Of a DNA stretch of 64,000 nt, positions 54,092-62,450 are shown piece after piece. Position numbers and translations under genes: made by a program. Every line of letters begins with the position of its first letter. Within the stretch, counting starts at the first letter, position 1. The stretch comes from Aporhodopirellula aestuarii (GTDB lineage: Bacteria > Planctomycetota > Planctomycetia > Pirellulales > Pirellulaceae), in NCBI RefSeq assembly GCF_023701485.1, contig NZ_JAMQBK010000016.1, forward strand, positions 98,588 through 162,587, read 5' to 3'. The notes beneath the pieces were generated by a model, which saw only the letters and a list, made by a program, of their open reading frames with translations, had not been told where the DNA came from and did not search any database.

Positions 54092-55120
54092 ATGCTACGG
54101 TCTGTCCGCCTGAGACGCGGTCGTCATTTCAAAACAACACTTTCAGGAGTCGTCATCATTAATCCTCGCCAATTCTATCGTTTGCTGGCCGTGTTGACGG
54201 CGTTTCATTGTGCAAGCTATTGGATCGCTGACGCCACCATTTTCGCCGACGACAACCTGCCCCCAGCCGATGCGGTTGTACGCGTCTGGCCAGGCAACGC
54301 TCCTGAATGGATTGAACCGGAAAAGAGCGAGCAGGACACTACCGGGGAGAACGGCCGGTCCGTCGCGGGCCATCCCGTGATCCGATTGGGGTTCGTTCGC
54401 GAGGTCCAGCTGCATGTCTTTTCCGCAACGGCTGCCGACGGCACCCCCTCACCGACGACCGTGGTCATTTGCCCCGGCGGCGGATTCAACATTTTGGCGT
54501 GGGATTTGGAGGGGACCGAGGTCGCCCGTCTTTTCCAAGCGGGTGGGGTCAACGCCGCTGTTTTGAAATATCGGGTCCCCATTCGAGGCGTGGATCCGAA
54601 ATGGCGTCCGGCGGTCCAGGACATCCAGCGGGCAGTGTCGCTCGTCCGAGCGGGCAAAGTAACCAACAGCGTTCCGGAGCATGTTGGCGTATTGGGGTTT
54701 TCTGCCGGTGGGAATGCTGCCTTTCACGCTGCGACGATAGGAGAACGGCTGTACAAGTCGGTCGATACCGCGGATGCTTCGATCTCCCCACCCGATTTCG
54801 CAGCTCTCATTTATCCAGCTTGGATCGTCCAGGACGAACACCCGGACCAATTTCGAGAGGATGTTGAAATCAACGCTCAGACGCCGCCGATGTTTTTTGC
54901 CCATGCCGAAAACGACAAGCATCTGGTTCAAAACAGTGTCACGCCGTTTCTAAAACTGCATGCCGCTGGAGTGCCCGCGGCGTTGCATGTCTTCACCGGC
55001 AGTGGCCACGGGTTTGGCGCCCGTCTCGATGGCCGTGCCGATGATCTCTGGCCCGAGCTGTGCCTCCGGTGGATACGTGACAACGACTGGCTGTCCCCCA
55101 CAAATACGAAGACGCAATGA
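54092..55120 (+). CDS. Secreted alpha/beta-hydrolase, acetylesterase-like (BD-FAE type)
   Basis: A hydrolase of 342 residues with a signal-like segment near 27-50. It has the esterase order: oxyanion loop CPGGGF (127-132), nucleophile GFSAGG (Ser204), Asp275 in HAENDKH and His306 in GSGHGFG. This is the layout of bacterial feruloyl / acetyl-xylan esterases and endo-1,4-beta-xylanase-like proteins common in planctomycetes. It should remove ester groups from plant or algal polysaccharides. The N-terminal 20 residues are odd for a signal, and a GTG near codon 19 could be the true start. The last four bases overlap the next gene (ATGA), a physical link with a membrane protein. Confidence 0.85.
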   Translation: MLRSVRLRRGRHFKTTLSGVVIINPRQFYRLLAVLTAFHCASYWIADATIFADDNLPPADAVVRVWPGNAPEWIEPEKSEQDTTGENGRSVAGHPVIRLGFVREVQLHVFSATAADGTPSPTTVVICPGGGFNILAWDLEGTEVARLFQAGGVNAAVLKYRVPIRGVDPKWRPAVQDIQRAVSLVRAGKVTNSVPEHVGVLGFSAGGNAAFHAATIGERLYKSVDTADASISPPDFAALIYPAWIVQDEHPDQFREDVEINAQTPPMFFAHAENDKHLVQNSVTPFLKLHAAGVPAALHVFTGSGHGFGARLDGRADDLWPELCLRWIRDNDWLSPTNTKTQ

Positions 55121-55842
55121 GTAACGAGACGATTGAGAATCCGGTCATGATGGCACCAAGACGGACAGTTTTGCCGGAGGTGGTCGATGCGGTTATGCCG
55201 GACCACGATTCCCCACCGATCCAACCCGAACAAGAATGGGCCAACGCGTGGACACACGGTATCGCCGCAGCGGCATGGATCGGTTTGTCGGCATGGATGG
55301 TGATACGAGCGTCGGAAACGAACCTCGCGTTGGCGATCGCTTGCGCCGCGTATGGCGCAAGCGTAGTGGGAACGTTTACCTGCTCGACGCTCTCCCACAC
55401 GTTCCTAGAGCGTCCGCTGCTGGACCGTTTCCGCGCCTGGGACCAAGCGATGATCTATTTGATGATCGTCGGAACCTACACTCCAATTATGGTTCGGTAC
55501 GCGGTCACGGAATACCGGGATTTCTTGCTCGTCTTAATGTGGGGATATGCTTTCTGGGGGTTTGCGAAAAAAGCGTTTCTGAGCCACCGCATCCATTCGA
55601 TTAGCACCGTTTCCTACCTGATGCTCGGTTGGCTGCCCGCGATCCCGCTTTACGGACGCATCCCTATGAACCTGTTTCTGTACGTGCTCGCCGGCGGCGT
55701 GACCTACAGTCTGGGAGTTCTGTTTTTGATCAATGACCGCCGCGTCAAATACATGCATGCCGTCTGGCATTTGTTTGTGATTTCGGCATCGATCTTCCAC
55801 TTCGTTGGGGTCGTCCGGTACGTCATCGACGCACCGCTTTAA
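55117..55842 (+). CDS. Hemolysin III family (PAQR) membrane protein
   Basis: A 241-residue protein with seven spans after a 45-residue hydrophilic N-terminus. Family landmarks are EWANAWTHGIAAAAWIGL, STLSHTF with a metal-ligand His, DQAMIYLMIVGTYTPIM, and HAVWHLFVISASIFHFVGV with the two C-terminal His ligands. PAQR proteins hold zinc inside a seven-helix bundle and may act as ceramidases or pore-formers; the bacterial role is unclear. The ATG overlaps the esterase stop by four bases. The gene ends 26 bases before the convergent sigma factor. Confidence 0.9.
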   Translation: MSNETIENPVMMAPRRTVLPEVVDAVMPDHDSPPIQPEQEWANAWTHGIAAAAWIGLSAWMVIRASETNLALAIACAAYGASVVGTFTCSTLSHTFLERPLLDRFRAWDQAMIYLMIVGTYTPIMVRYAVTEYRDFLLVLMWGYAFWGFAKKAFLSHRIHSISTVSYLMLGWLPAIPLYGRIPMNLFLYVLAGGVTYSLGVLFLINDRRVKYMHAVWHLFVISASIFHFVGVVRYVIDAPL

Positions 55843-55868
55843 AGCCGGGCAACAACTTCACACCCCGG

Positions 55869-56807
55869 CTACATTCCGAGTTCGCGTGGATCCGTCAGAC
55901 CATCGGCCAACCGTCGCAGTGCCTCTGTTTCGATTTGGCGCACCCTTTCTCGGGTGAGGCCGAGTTCGGCACCGATCTCTTTGAGCGTCATCGGTTCGTT
56001 CCCGCCAAGCCCAAATCGCAGTTTAAGCACCATCGAGTCGCGTTCATCGAGGTCGTCGAGCAGCCCCATCGCGTGCTTGAGGATGTCGTGATCGAGCATC
56101 GCTTCGTCGGGCGATTTGAGCCTCTCGTCCATGACCATGTCGCCGAGTGACCAGCCCGATTCCGTTTGATCGCTTTGTGGAGTCGAGTTGTTGATCTTGA
56201 TCGCTTTGCGAATGATCGGCAGTTTCTTTTTGGGTAGCCCCAACACCCGTGCAACTTCTTCGTTCGTCGGAGTCCGACCAAGCTCTTCGCTGAGCCGTGC
56301 GGTCGCCCGCCGCCACTTGCTAAGCAGCTCGACCATGTACGCGGGAATCCGAATCGTCTTGGCACTGTTGATCAGCGCCCGCTTGATCGATTGCTTGATC
56401 CAATAGCTCGCGTAGGTGCTGAACCGCGTTCCGTGAACCGGGTCGAATCCTTCGACGGCACGCAACAGTCCGAGGTTTCCTTCTTCGATGAGATCCTGCA
56501 GGCCGAGGCCCTTGCCGGTGTACCCCCGCGAAATATTGACGACCAGACGCAAGTTTGCACGGACCATTTGATCGCGGGCCATGACGTCGCCTTGGGCGAT
56601 CCGGGCAGCCAGATCCATTTCTTCCTCAGCCGACAACAAGGGCGTCTCGTTGATCTCGCGAAGATACGTCTCCAAAGGCGACTGAGCCGATTCGCTCCGC
56701 TTGGCCGGTTTCTTGCGACTACGCGATTTCAACAAGGCGACTTCGTCTTGCTCCAGTTGTTCTGAATAGGTCATCTGATGCGGTCCGATCAATTGGAAAT
56801 AGCTCAT
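55869..56807 (-). CDS. RNA polymerase sigma-70 family factor (RpoD/RpoS-like, group 2)
   Basis: A sigma factor of 312 residues from the chosen start. Region 1.2 is SPLETYLREINETPLLSAEEEMDLAARIAQGD. Region 2 contains RDQMVRANLRLVVNISRGYTGKGLGLQDLIEEGNLGLLRAVEGFD and RFSTYASYWIKQSIKRAL. Region 3 starts with IRIPAYMVELLSKWR, and region 4 has DERDSMVLKLRFGL and LTRERVRQIETEALRRL. Region 1.1 and the large non-conserved insert of a housekeeping RpoD are absent, so it looks like an alternative group 2 factor. ATGs at 56807, 56774 and 56825 are all possible. It faces the foldase gene across a divergent gap. Confidence 0.92.
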   Translation of the reverse strand: MSYFQLIGPHQMTYSEQLEQDEVALLKSRSRKKPAKRSESAQSPLETYLREINETPLLSAEEEMDLAARIAQGDVMARDQMVRANLRLVVNISRGYTGKGLGLQDLIEEGNLGLLRAVEGFDPVHGTRFSTYASYWIKQSIKRALINSAKTIRIPAYMVELLSKWRRATARLSEELGRTPTNEEVARVLGLPKKKLPIIRKAIKINNSTPQSDQTESGWSLGDMVMDERLKSPDEAMLDHDILKHAMGLLDDLDERDSMVLKLRFGLGGNEPMTLKEIGAELGLTRERVRQIETEALRRLADGLTDPRELGM

Positions 56808-57151
56808 AGACGTGGGAGGTGTCATCTGAGCGGGAGGGAGGGTCACCCTTGATTTCGGCGGTTTTGGGTCCAGTAATCGACCTTTTGAGAAAGTGTTTCG
56901 TTTGTGCGGATTGCTCCGCTTATGAGCACTGGAAAATACACGCAATTTCTATCGCCCGACAATCTCAATCCGAGACGGCAATCTCTGTTGCGAAAGCGGA
57001 TCGAAATCCCCTACAAGCGAATCCACTGTTTCGAATTTCGTCGTATTACCGAATTACATCCATCGGGCCCGCCATGCCCCCGCTGCCCAACCTCAGCCCA
57101 ATTCGCCTCGCAACCACGTCCTCCGGGTCGAACCATCGTCGTCGCGGCGTG
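56808..57151 (+). other. Divergent promoter gap between sigma factor and foldase genes
   Basis: 344 bases separate the two chosen starts. An extended frame of the foldase gene reads through most of it (to 56819) but the product there has no domain or signal, so it looks noncoding. In-frame ATG 57074 lies in the gap. No palindrome stands out. Confidence 0.4.
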
Positions 57152-58318
57152 ATGTCGCACGTCTGGCCGGCAGCGTTCCGCACCCTCGGTTTGCTGGCGG
57201 TTTTCGGGTGGATGACGCTGGCGTTCGCCCCCAGCGTCTCGGCTCAAATGCCGAGCCAATCGCAGATCGACGAAGCAATGCAGGTCGATTTGCCAACCGA
57301 TCCGGCCACCTTGATCGCAATGGTCGGACAAAGCCCGATCCTCTTGGGTGAACTCAACCCCAAGATCGAATCACGCATCCAGAGCGTGATCGAAAACGCT
57401 GGCCAAGAGATCCCGGAAAACCAAATCAAATTCGCCCGCGTCCGTATGCTCCGCGGGCTATTGGCTCAAACGATCCAGAATCGGATGATGCGGGAATCCT
57501 TCCTGCTCGACCAAGTCGCCACCGAAACGGCCGACAAACGTCGCGAAGCCGAGGCGACGATGCAGGCGAAAGCCAGACAGATGTTTTTCGAATCGGAAGT
57601 TCCCGAACTGCGAAAACAGTACGAAGCCGACTCGCTCGCGGACCTGGACGACGAACTGCGCAAAAAAGGCACCTCGCTGGCCGCCCGCGAACGTGAGTTC
57701 ATCGACGCCATGCTCGGTCACCTCTACATTCGCGGCAAAGTCAATCGCGATCCCTCGGTGTCGCTCGCCGAGATCCACGAATACTACACCACGCATCAGG
57801 ACGAGTTCTACCGAAAGTCGCGTGCCCGCTGGGAACAGATCACGGTGATGTATTCCAATTTCCCCAGCAAACAGGCCGCCTACGACGCGATCTGGGAGAT
57901 GGGACGCGAAGCCTTCTTCGGCGGTAACATGCAAGCGATCGCACGCGAAAAGAGCCAAGAGCCATTCGCCAGCGATGGCGGCATCCATGACTGGACCAAC
58001 CAAGGTGCACTCGCATCCGAGATCCTCGACAAAGAGATCTTTACGATCCCCACCGGTGCGATGAGTCAAATCATCGAAGACGTCGACGCCTACCACATCA
58101 TCCGCGTGACCGAGCGTGAGCAGGAAGGCATCGTCCCGCTCGCAGATGTTCAAGACGACATTCGCAAGATCCTGCGAGACGAAAAGATCGAAAAAGCACA
58201 AACCGAGGCACTCGCAGACGTGCAGCGACGCGTTCCCGTCTGGACGATCTTCCCCGAAGACGTTCCGGGGGCGAAACCGTTGCCTCAAGTTGCCGCACGA
58301 TTCCCGAATCGCCAATGA
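57152..58318 (+). CDS. Exported parvulin-type peptidyl-prolyl isomerase (SurA/PpiC-like)
   Basis: A 388-residue foldase. A signal peptide runs over about residues 1-34 (RTLGLLAVFGWMTLAFAPSVSAQ). A chaperone-like N-terminal helical part follows (LLGELNPKIESRIQSVIENAG to about residue 215). The parvulin domain begins near RARWEQITVMYSNFPSKQAAYDAIWEMG and continues through FASDGGIHDWTNQGALASEILDKEIFTIPTG and YHIIRVTEREQEG. In SurA-type proteins it assists folding of outer-membrane proteins in the periplasm. ATG 57152 is chosen because it gives a proper signal; 57074 is an alternative. The stop overlaps the next gene by four bases. Confidence 0.85.
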   Translation: MSHVWPAAFRTLGLLAVFGWMTLAFAPSVSAQMPSQSQIDEAMQVDLPTDPATLIAMVGQSPILLGELNPKIESRIQSVIENAGQEIPENQIKFARVRMLRGLLAQTIQNRMMRESFLLDQVATETADKRREAEATMQAKARQMFFESEVPELRKQYEADSLADLDDELRKKGTSLAAREREFIDAMLGHLYIRGKVNRDPSVSLAEIHEYYTTHQDEFYRKSRARWEQITVMYSNFPSKQAAYDAIWEMGREAFFGGNMQAIAREKSQEPFASDGGIHDWTNQGALASEILDKEIFTIPTGAMSQIIEDVDAYHIIRVTEREQEGIVPLADVQDDIRKILRDEKIEKAQTEALADVQRRVPVWTIFPEDVPGAKPLPQVAARFPNRQ

Positions 58319-58998
58319 GTGCGGCTCGTCTGATCCGTCGAGACTTCGCCTGTTCGATGGAACGGGTACGTGCGCCAAAGCTGACGCGCCCGCTAAACAT
58401 CGTTGCCGCGGCATGCTTGTCACTCGCCTTCGCCGGTGGATGTGGGCAACTCGCCTATCGGCTGACCAGTGACGTGCCGCAACAATACGTCCCCAACCCG
58501 CTGGAACTGCCTGCAGTGCCGGATGATTTCCTGTGGCTGCAAGTCGTCGATACTCTCGATGACTATTTTCGTATTGCTCGGCAACAACCCGTCGTCAATC
58601 GCCAAGGCCTCGTGCTCGAAGGCAAGATCGAAACGAGTTACAAAGTCGCCGGTTCGATCTTTCAACCTTGGCGAAAAGACAGCACGACGGGGTTCGAACG
58701 GTTGCAGAGTACGCTGCAGTCGATCCGCCGTCGAGCGATCGTGACCGTGCGACCAAACATGACGGGATATTCGGTTGAAGTCATCGTGCAGAAAGACCTC
58801 GAGGACACGGACCGGACCCAGTACGCGACCGAGTCCACCGCGGGCGTCCGACATGACGGTTCTCGAATCAGTCGTTCGGATGCATTCGATGACAGTCCCC
58901 AAACATTGGGCTGGATCCCTCTCGGCCGTGACACCGTTCTCGAACAAGCAATCTTGAACGACTTGTTCGGCCGCGTCACACGTCCTGACGGACGCTGA
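58315..58998 (+). CDS. Lipoprotein of unknown function, coupled to the foldase
   Basis: A protein of 227 residues. A lipobox LAFAGGC places the lipid-modified Cys at residue 43 after a longer than usual basic N-terminus (an internal ATG at codon 15 would shorten it). The mature part has VPDDFLWLQVVDTLDDYFRIARQQPVVNRQGLVLEGKIET and RRRAIVTVRPNMTGYSVEVIVQKDLED, a mixed alpha-beta pattern. It reminds me of hypothetical planctomycete lipoproteins, and I know no function. It overlaps the foldase stop (ATGA), so it may be its client or partner in outer-membrane assembly. Confidence 0.72.
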   Translation: MSAARLIRRDFACSMERVRAPKLTRPLNIVAAACLSLAFAGGCGQLAYRLTSDVPQQYVPNPLELPAVPDDFLWLQVVDTLDDYFRIARQQPVVNRQGLVLEGKIETSYKVAGSIFQPWRKDSTTGFERLQSTLQSIRRRAIVTVRPNMTGYSVEVIVQKDLEDTDRTQYATESTAGVRHDGSRISRSDAFDDSPQTLGWIPLGRDTVLEQAILNDLFGRVTRPDGR

Positions 58999-59175
58999 GA
59001 AACGTTCGCACGCGTTTCCATTTTCTGACCGCGACGCGGCGGCTCGCCACACCTGTCGTCAACTCGGCGAAATCGCGGCCCGCCAGACGATCTGGTAAAT
59101 TGGTCCACCGGCGGGGATGGCTGTTATGGTGCAGCGGCCCGGGATTCACTTCCAACACACTAGCGACCCAATTCC

Positions 59176-60255
59176 ATGCACAGTCCGTTCAAAATCGTTG
59201 GCATCAACTTCGACCATTTCCACATGGGAGATCTATTGAGGATGGCCGCTGAACATCCCGAAGTGGAAATCGTGGGAATTTGCGACGAACACCCCACACG
59301 CATGAAAGAAGCCCAACAGAACTTCGAGATTCCCGACGAACGTGTGTTCACCGACTACCGACAACTTCTCGAAACCAGCCAACCGGATCTAGCGATTCTA
59401 TGCCCCGCCGCGTCCATGCATGGCGAATGGGTCGAACGGGTCGCACCGTTCGGATGTGACATTCTCGTGGAAAAACCGTTCGCCGCATCGCTCGACGAAG
59501 CCGACCGGATGATCGCAGCCTGTGAGACTTCGGGCAGCCGCCTAGCGATCAACTGGCCGCTGGCCTGGATGGCTTCACACCGCACCGCCAAAAGATTTGT
59601 CGACGACGGACGCATCGGCGACGTACTGGAAGTCCACTACTACGACGGCAATCGCGGTCCCCTACACCACGGTGCGGACAAAACAGAACGATCCCCCGAA
59701 GAGATCGCAAAAGAAAAATCAGAAAGCTGGTTCTACAAAAAAAGCCACGGCGGGGGCTCGCTGTTGGACTATCTCGGATACGGGACGACACTCGGCACGT
59801 GGTACATGAACGGCCGCAGTCCGATCGAGGTGACCACGGTCGTCGACGGCGCCGAGGGGCTCGAAGTGGACGAACACAGCGTTACGGTCGCTCGGTATGA
59901 AACGGGACTCAGCAAATTCGAGACTCGCTGGGGAACCTACACCGATCCCTGGACGCACCAACCACAACCGCCATGCGGATTCGTTCTGATCGGAACGCGT
60001 GGAACGATATCGAGCTACGACTATGACACGCGAATCAAGTGGCAAAATGAATGGTGCGACTCCGGGGAGTGGATCGACACAAACGAAATTCTGTCTCCGT
60101 TTCATAACCCGGTGCAATACATGGTCGACGTGATCCGCAGCGGCGCACCAATCGCAGGGCCCCTCTCCGTCGAGATCAGCCGGATCGGACAGCAGATCGT
60201 TGACTCTGCATTATTGAGTGCGGAGCAGAAGCGAACCGTTCCGTTGGTGGGATAG
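59176..60255 (+). CDS. Gfo/Idh/MocA family oxidoreductase
   Basis: A 359-residue NAD(P)-dependent sugar or inositol dehydrogenase-type protein. An N-terminal Rossmann fold starts IVGINFDHFHMGDLLRMA, which replaces the common GxGxxG with a GxNxxxxH pattern. VEKPFAASLDEADRMI follows at 98-113 with the family EKP triad (Lys100 is the usual catalytic lysine). The C-terminal alpha/beta domain contains GGGSLLDYLGYG and HNPVQYMVDVIRSG. There is no signal peptide. Many planctomycete members act on unusual sugars, and the substrate is unknown. The altered nucleotide loop could change cofactor use. It stands alone, 177 bases after the lipoprotein gene. Confidence 0.88.
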   Translation: MHSPFKIVGINFDHFHMGDLLRMAAEHPEVEIVGICDEHPTRMKEAQQNFEIPDERVFTDYRQLLETSQPDLAILCPAASMHGEWVERVAPFGCDILVEKPFAASLDEADRMIAACETSGSRLAINWPLAWMASHRTAKRFVDDGRIGDVLEVHYYDGNRGPLHHGADKTERSPEEIAKEKSESWFYKKSHGGGSLLDYLGYGTTLGTWYMNGRSPIEVTTVVDGAEGLEVDEHSVTVARYETGLSKFETRWGTYTDPWTHQPQPPCGFVLIGTRGTISSYDYDTRIKWQNEWCDSGEWIDTNEILSPFHNPVQYMVDVIRSGAPIAGPLSVEISRIGQQIVDSALLSAEQKRTVPLVG

Positions 60256-60488
60256 GTTGGTCGGGCTGACGTGGTGGCTAGTGGGGGAGTAAGGAAGCAG
60301 GGGAGAGCGGGAGCTTTTTGGGATGGAGGATGGCTTGTAGGCCAGATTCTCTTGTCATCGGTCGGTGGCGTTTGCTAGCGTCGAGAATGAGCCGGATCGG
60401 CCTGCGGTGACGATTGCTCGCAGACGCCGATGATCGTCGAACCGGCGACGTCCTTCGCCACGCTGCTTTTCTTCCACTGACCGTCCCC

Positions 60489-62270
60489 ATGATGCATTCC
60501 CGTCGTCAAGACGACCGACGTCGCCGCGTCCTGATGACGACGGCATCGGTTTCGGCAGCAAGCCCGACTGCGAGTTCGCGCAGCCGTATGGAACAGTTGC
60601 GTGAAGCCCGCCGCCCCGCCGTCGCCTATGGATCGCGGGTGCGGAAGTGTTTGCGTGGTCGATGGTTCTCGCTCGTTCCGGTTCAACGGGCAACTGTAGC
60701 CAAACTCTTTACCGTCCTTTCGTTCATCGTACTGACGCTAGTCGCACTCAACGACGCAACCGCTCGGTTTGCCGCTTTTGCCGAACGTCGCGAGTTTGTG
60801 CATGTGTTTCGCATCTTGGAATATGGCAGCCTCGGGCGCTACTTCATCGGCGTGATGTACCTCGGCGTCGCCGGAGCCGGATGGATGGTCTACCAACTCC
60901 GCCGATTTCGCAACGATGACTTCGGCGGCAATTACCGCGTATGGCAATGGATCGTTGGACTGTCGCTGCTCTCGAGCGTCGCCCAGGTGGTACCCGTTTT
61001 GACCATGCTCGGCGGCTCGATCGATTGGATGATGGGCAAACGCATTGCCTTATCAGGTCAAGATTGGATCGGCTTGTTTCTGACTATCGGAGGCGCCATC
61101 CTCGCGATGCGGACTGTCGCCGAAATGTGGCGATACCGCAGCAGCATGAGCTTGATGGTGATCGGCTGGCTCCTGACCACGATCCCGATCGCGGTGGACT
61201 GGAACATTCTCGTGCCGGAAACCAATTTACGCTGGACCATCGTAACTTCAGCTCCACTGCTGGCGGTTTCGTTCTGGTTTGCCGCTACGGTGACTTATCT
61301 GCGAACGCTTTACTACGAAGTCCGGGGTCTGGAACCATCCGCCGGATTTGTCCGACGGTTTACCGAGACGTTCACTCGTCGATCCGAAACGGACGGCGAA
61401 GACGATAGCGAAGCAACACCACCCCGTCCGAGAGACAAAGACGCAGACGACAACAGCGCTACGTCCAAGAACAAGTCTGGCAAGCGGCGTTGGTTTGGTC
61501 TCCTCGGCCCCGCCAAACCTGTCGACGCATCACGCACCGCAAAACCGTCCAAGAAACAACCCGCCGAGACAAAACCGTCAACCGCCGCGACGACGGCAAC
61601 CAAGCCGTCCCGCGACGAAGCCCGAACCTCCCAGACCGCCGAAGAAGCGGACGGCTCCGACAAGTCGAAAACAAGTTCTGGCAAACGGCGATGGTTCGGA
61701 ATGCGAGGCCCGGCGAAACCGGCCGCCGAAAAGAATGCGGATGAAGACGGCGAATCCGACCAAACGCGAACGGCTCGTCAAGATGAAGCGGCGACTCGCG
61801 CAGCTTCGACCAAGAAGACGATGGAGAATGATTCCGAGAAAGCCGCCAAGCCCAAGCGGAGCTGGCTCCCGAGCCTGCGGCGAAAACCAAAGCCCGACGC
61901 TGATGAAGCGAATGAGGCAAGTTCTTCCGACAAACCCAACGTGGCTGCTAAAACCGCAGCTGCCAACATGGACGCTGACGGCGACTCCACCGAAACTCCA
62001 AAGAAACGACGCTTTGGCCTCGGCTCGATGATGCGGCGAAAGTCGAACACTGATGACGAGTCTGTCAGCGAAGCCGACTCAGCGGCACGTCAACCGCCGC
62101 GAAACTCGTCGGCTAACGGCCCCACCGACAACGACGACTCGTCAGGAGACGACGGCGACGACGACGATTCGATGTCACTCTCGGATGACGGCATCGATTG
62201 GTCGGGTATGAACAAAGCAGAACGCAGGCGGATGCGGAAGCAATTAAAACGTGGTGGCCGCGTCGCTTAG
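60489..62270 (+). CDS. Membrane protein with charged C-terminus bearing four basic-aromatic repeats
   Basis: A 593-residue protein. The first 290 residues have a basic N-terminus and about six membrane spans (near 71-88, 119-138, 155-175, 190-207, 220-237 and 250-270). The rest is hydrophilic and low in complexity. In it four spaced units recur: SGKRRWFGLLGPAKP (330-344), SGKRRWFGMRGPAKP (397-411), PKRSWLPSLRRKPKP (455-469) and a weaker KKRRFGLGSMMRRK (505-518). Long Asp/Ser/Lys linkers separate them, and an acidic run is near the end (DDGDDDD). The tail is probably cytoplasmic. ATG 60489 is preferred over TTG 60414. I do not recognise the family. Confidence 0.75.
   Translation: MMHSRRQDDRRRRVLMTTASVSAASPTASSRSRMEQLREARRPAVAYGSRVRKCLRGRWFSLVPVQRATVAKLFTVLSFIVLTLVALNDATARFAAFAERREFVHVFRILEYGSLGRYFIGVMYLGVAGAGWMVYQLRRFRNDDFGGNYRVWQWIVGLSLLSSVAQVVPVLTMLGGSIDWMMGKRIALSGQDWIGLFLTIGGAILAMRTVAEMWRYRSSMSLMVIGWLLTTIPIAVDWNILVPETNLRWTIVTSAPLLAVSFWFAATVTYLRTLYYEVRGLEPSAGFVRRFTETFTRRSETDGEDDSEATPPRPRDKDADDNSATSKNKSGKRRWFGLLGPAKPVDASRTAKPSKKQPAETKPSTAATTATKPSRDEARTSQTAEEADGSDKSKTSSGKRRWFGMRGPAKPAAEKNADEDGESDQTRTARQDEAATRAASTKKTMENDSEKAAKPKRSWLPSLRRKPKPDADEANEASSSDKPNVAAKTAAANMDADGDSTETPKKRRFGLGSMMRRKSNTDDESVSEADSAARQPPRNSSANGPTDNDDSSGDDGDDDDSMSLSDDGIDWSGMNKAERRRMRKQLKRGGRVA
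61476..62042 (+). repeat. Four dispersed KRRWFG-type coding repeats
   Basis: Units of about 42-45 bases begin at 61476, 61677, 61851 and 62001. The first two are very alike at the protein level (13 of 15 residues), the third and fourth are diverged. Spacing is 58-67 codons for the first three and less for the last. Confidence 0.7.
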
Positions 62271-62450
62271 CAAATTCGGCCGTTCTCCATCGTACGACGG
62301 GAACGCTCGTACCGGTTCTGACGCTTGGTGCCGTCGCATTTTGACGCATCGGCAATCTTTTTCCCCGCTTCACCGACCTGCACAACCCATACATGTGCGT
62401 TGAGGAGAATTTCGAGGGCGGCCAATCGCCCATCATCTCGGGGAAAAAAC

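Noticed and set aside
56819..57151. N-terminal extension of the foldase gene
   Set aside because: The extension has no domain or signal, while the ATG at 57152 gives a normal signal peptide; it also falls in a divergent promoter gap.
57458..58423. Minus-strand open frame of about 321 codons
   Set aside because: Antisense to the foldase gene and the coupled lipoprotein; no motif seen.
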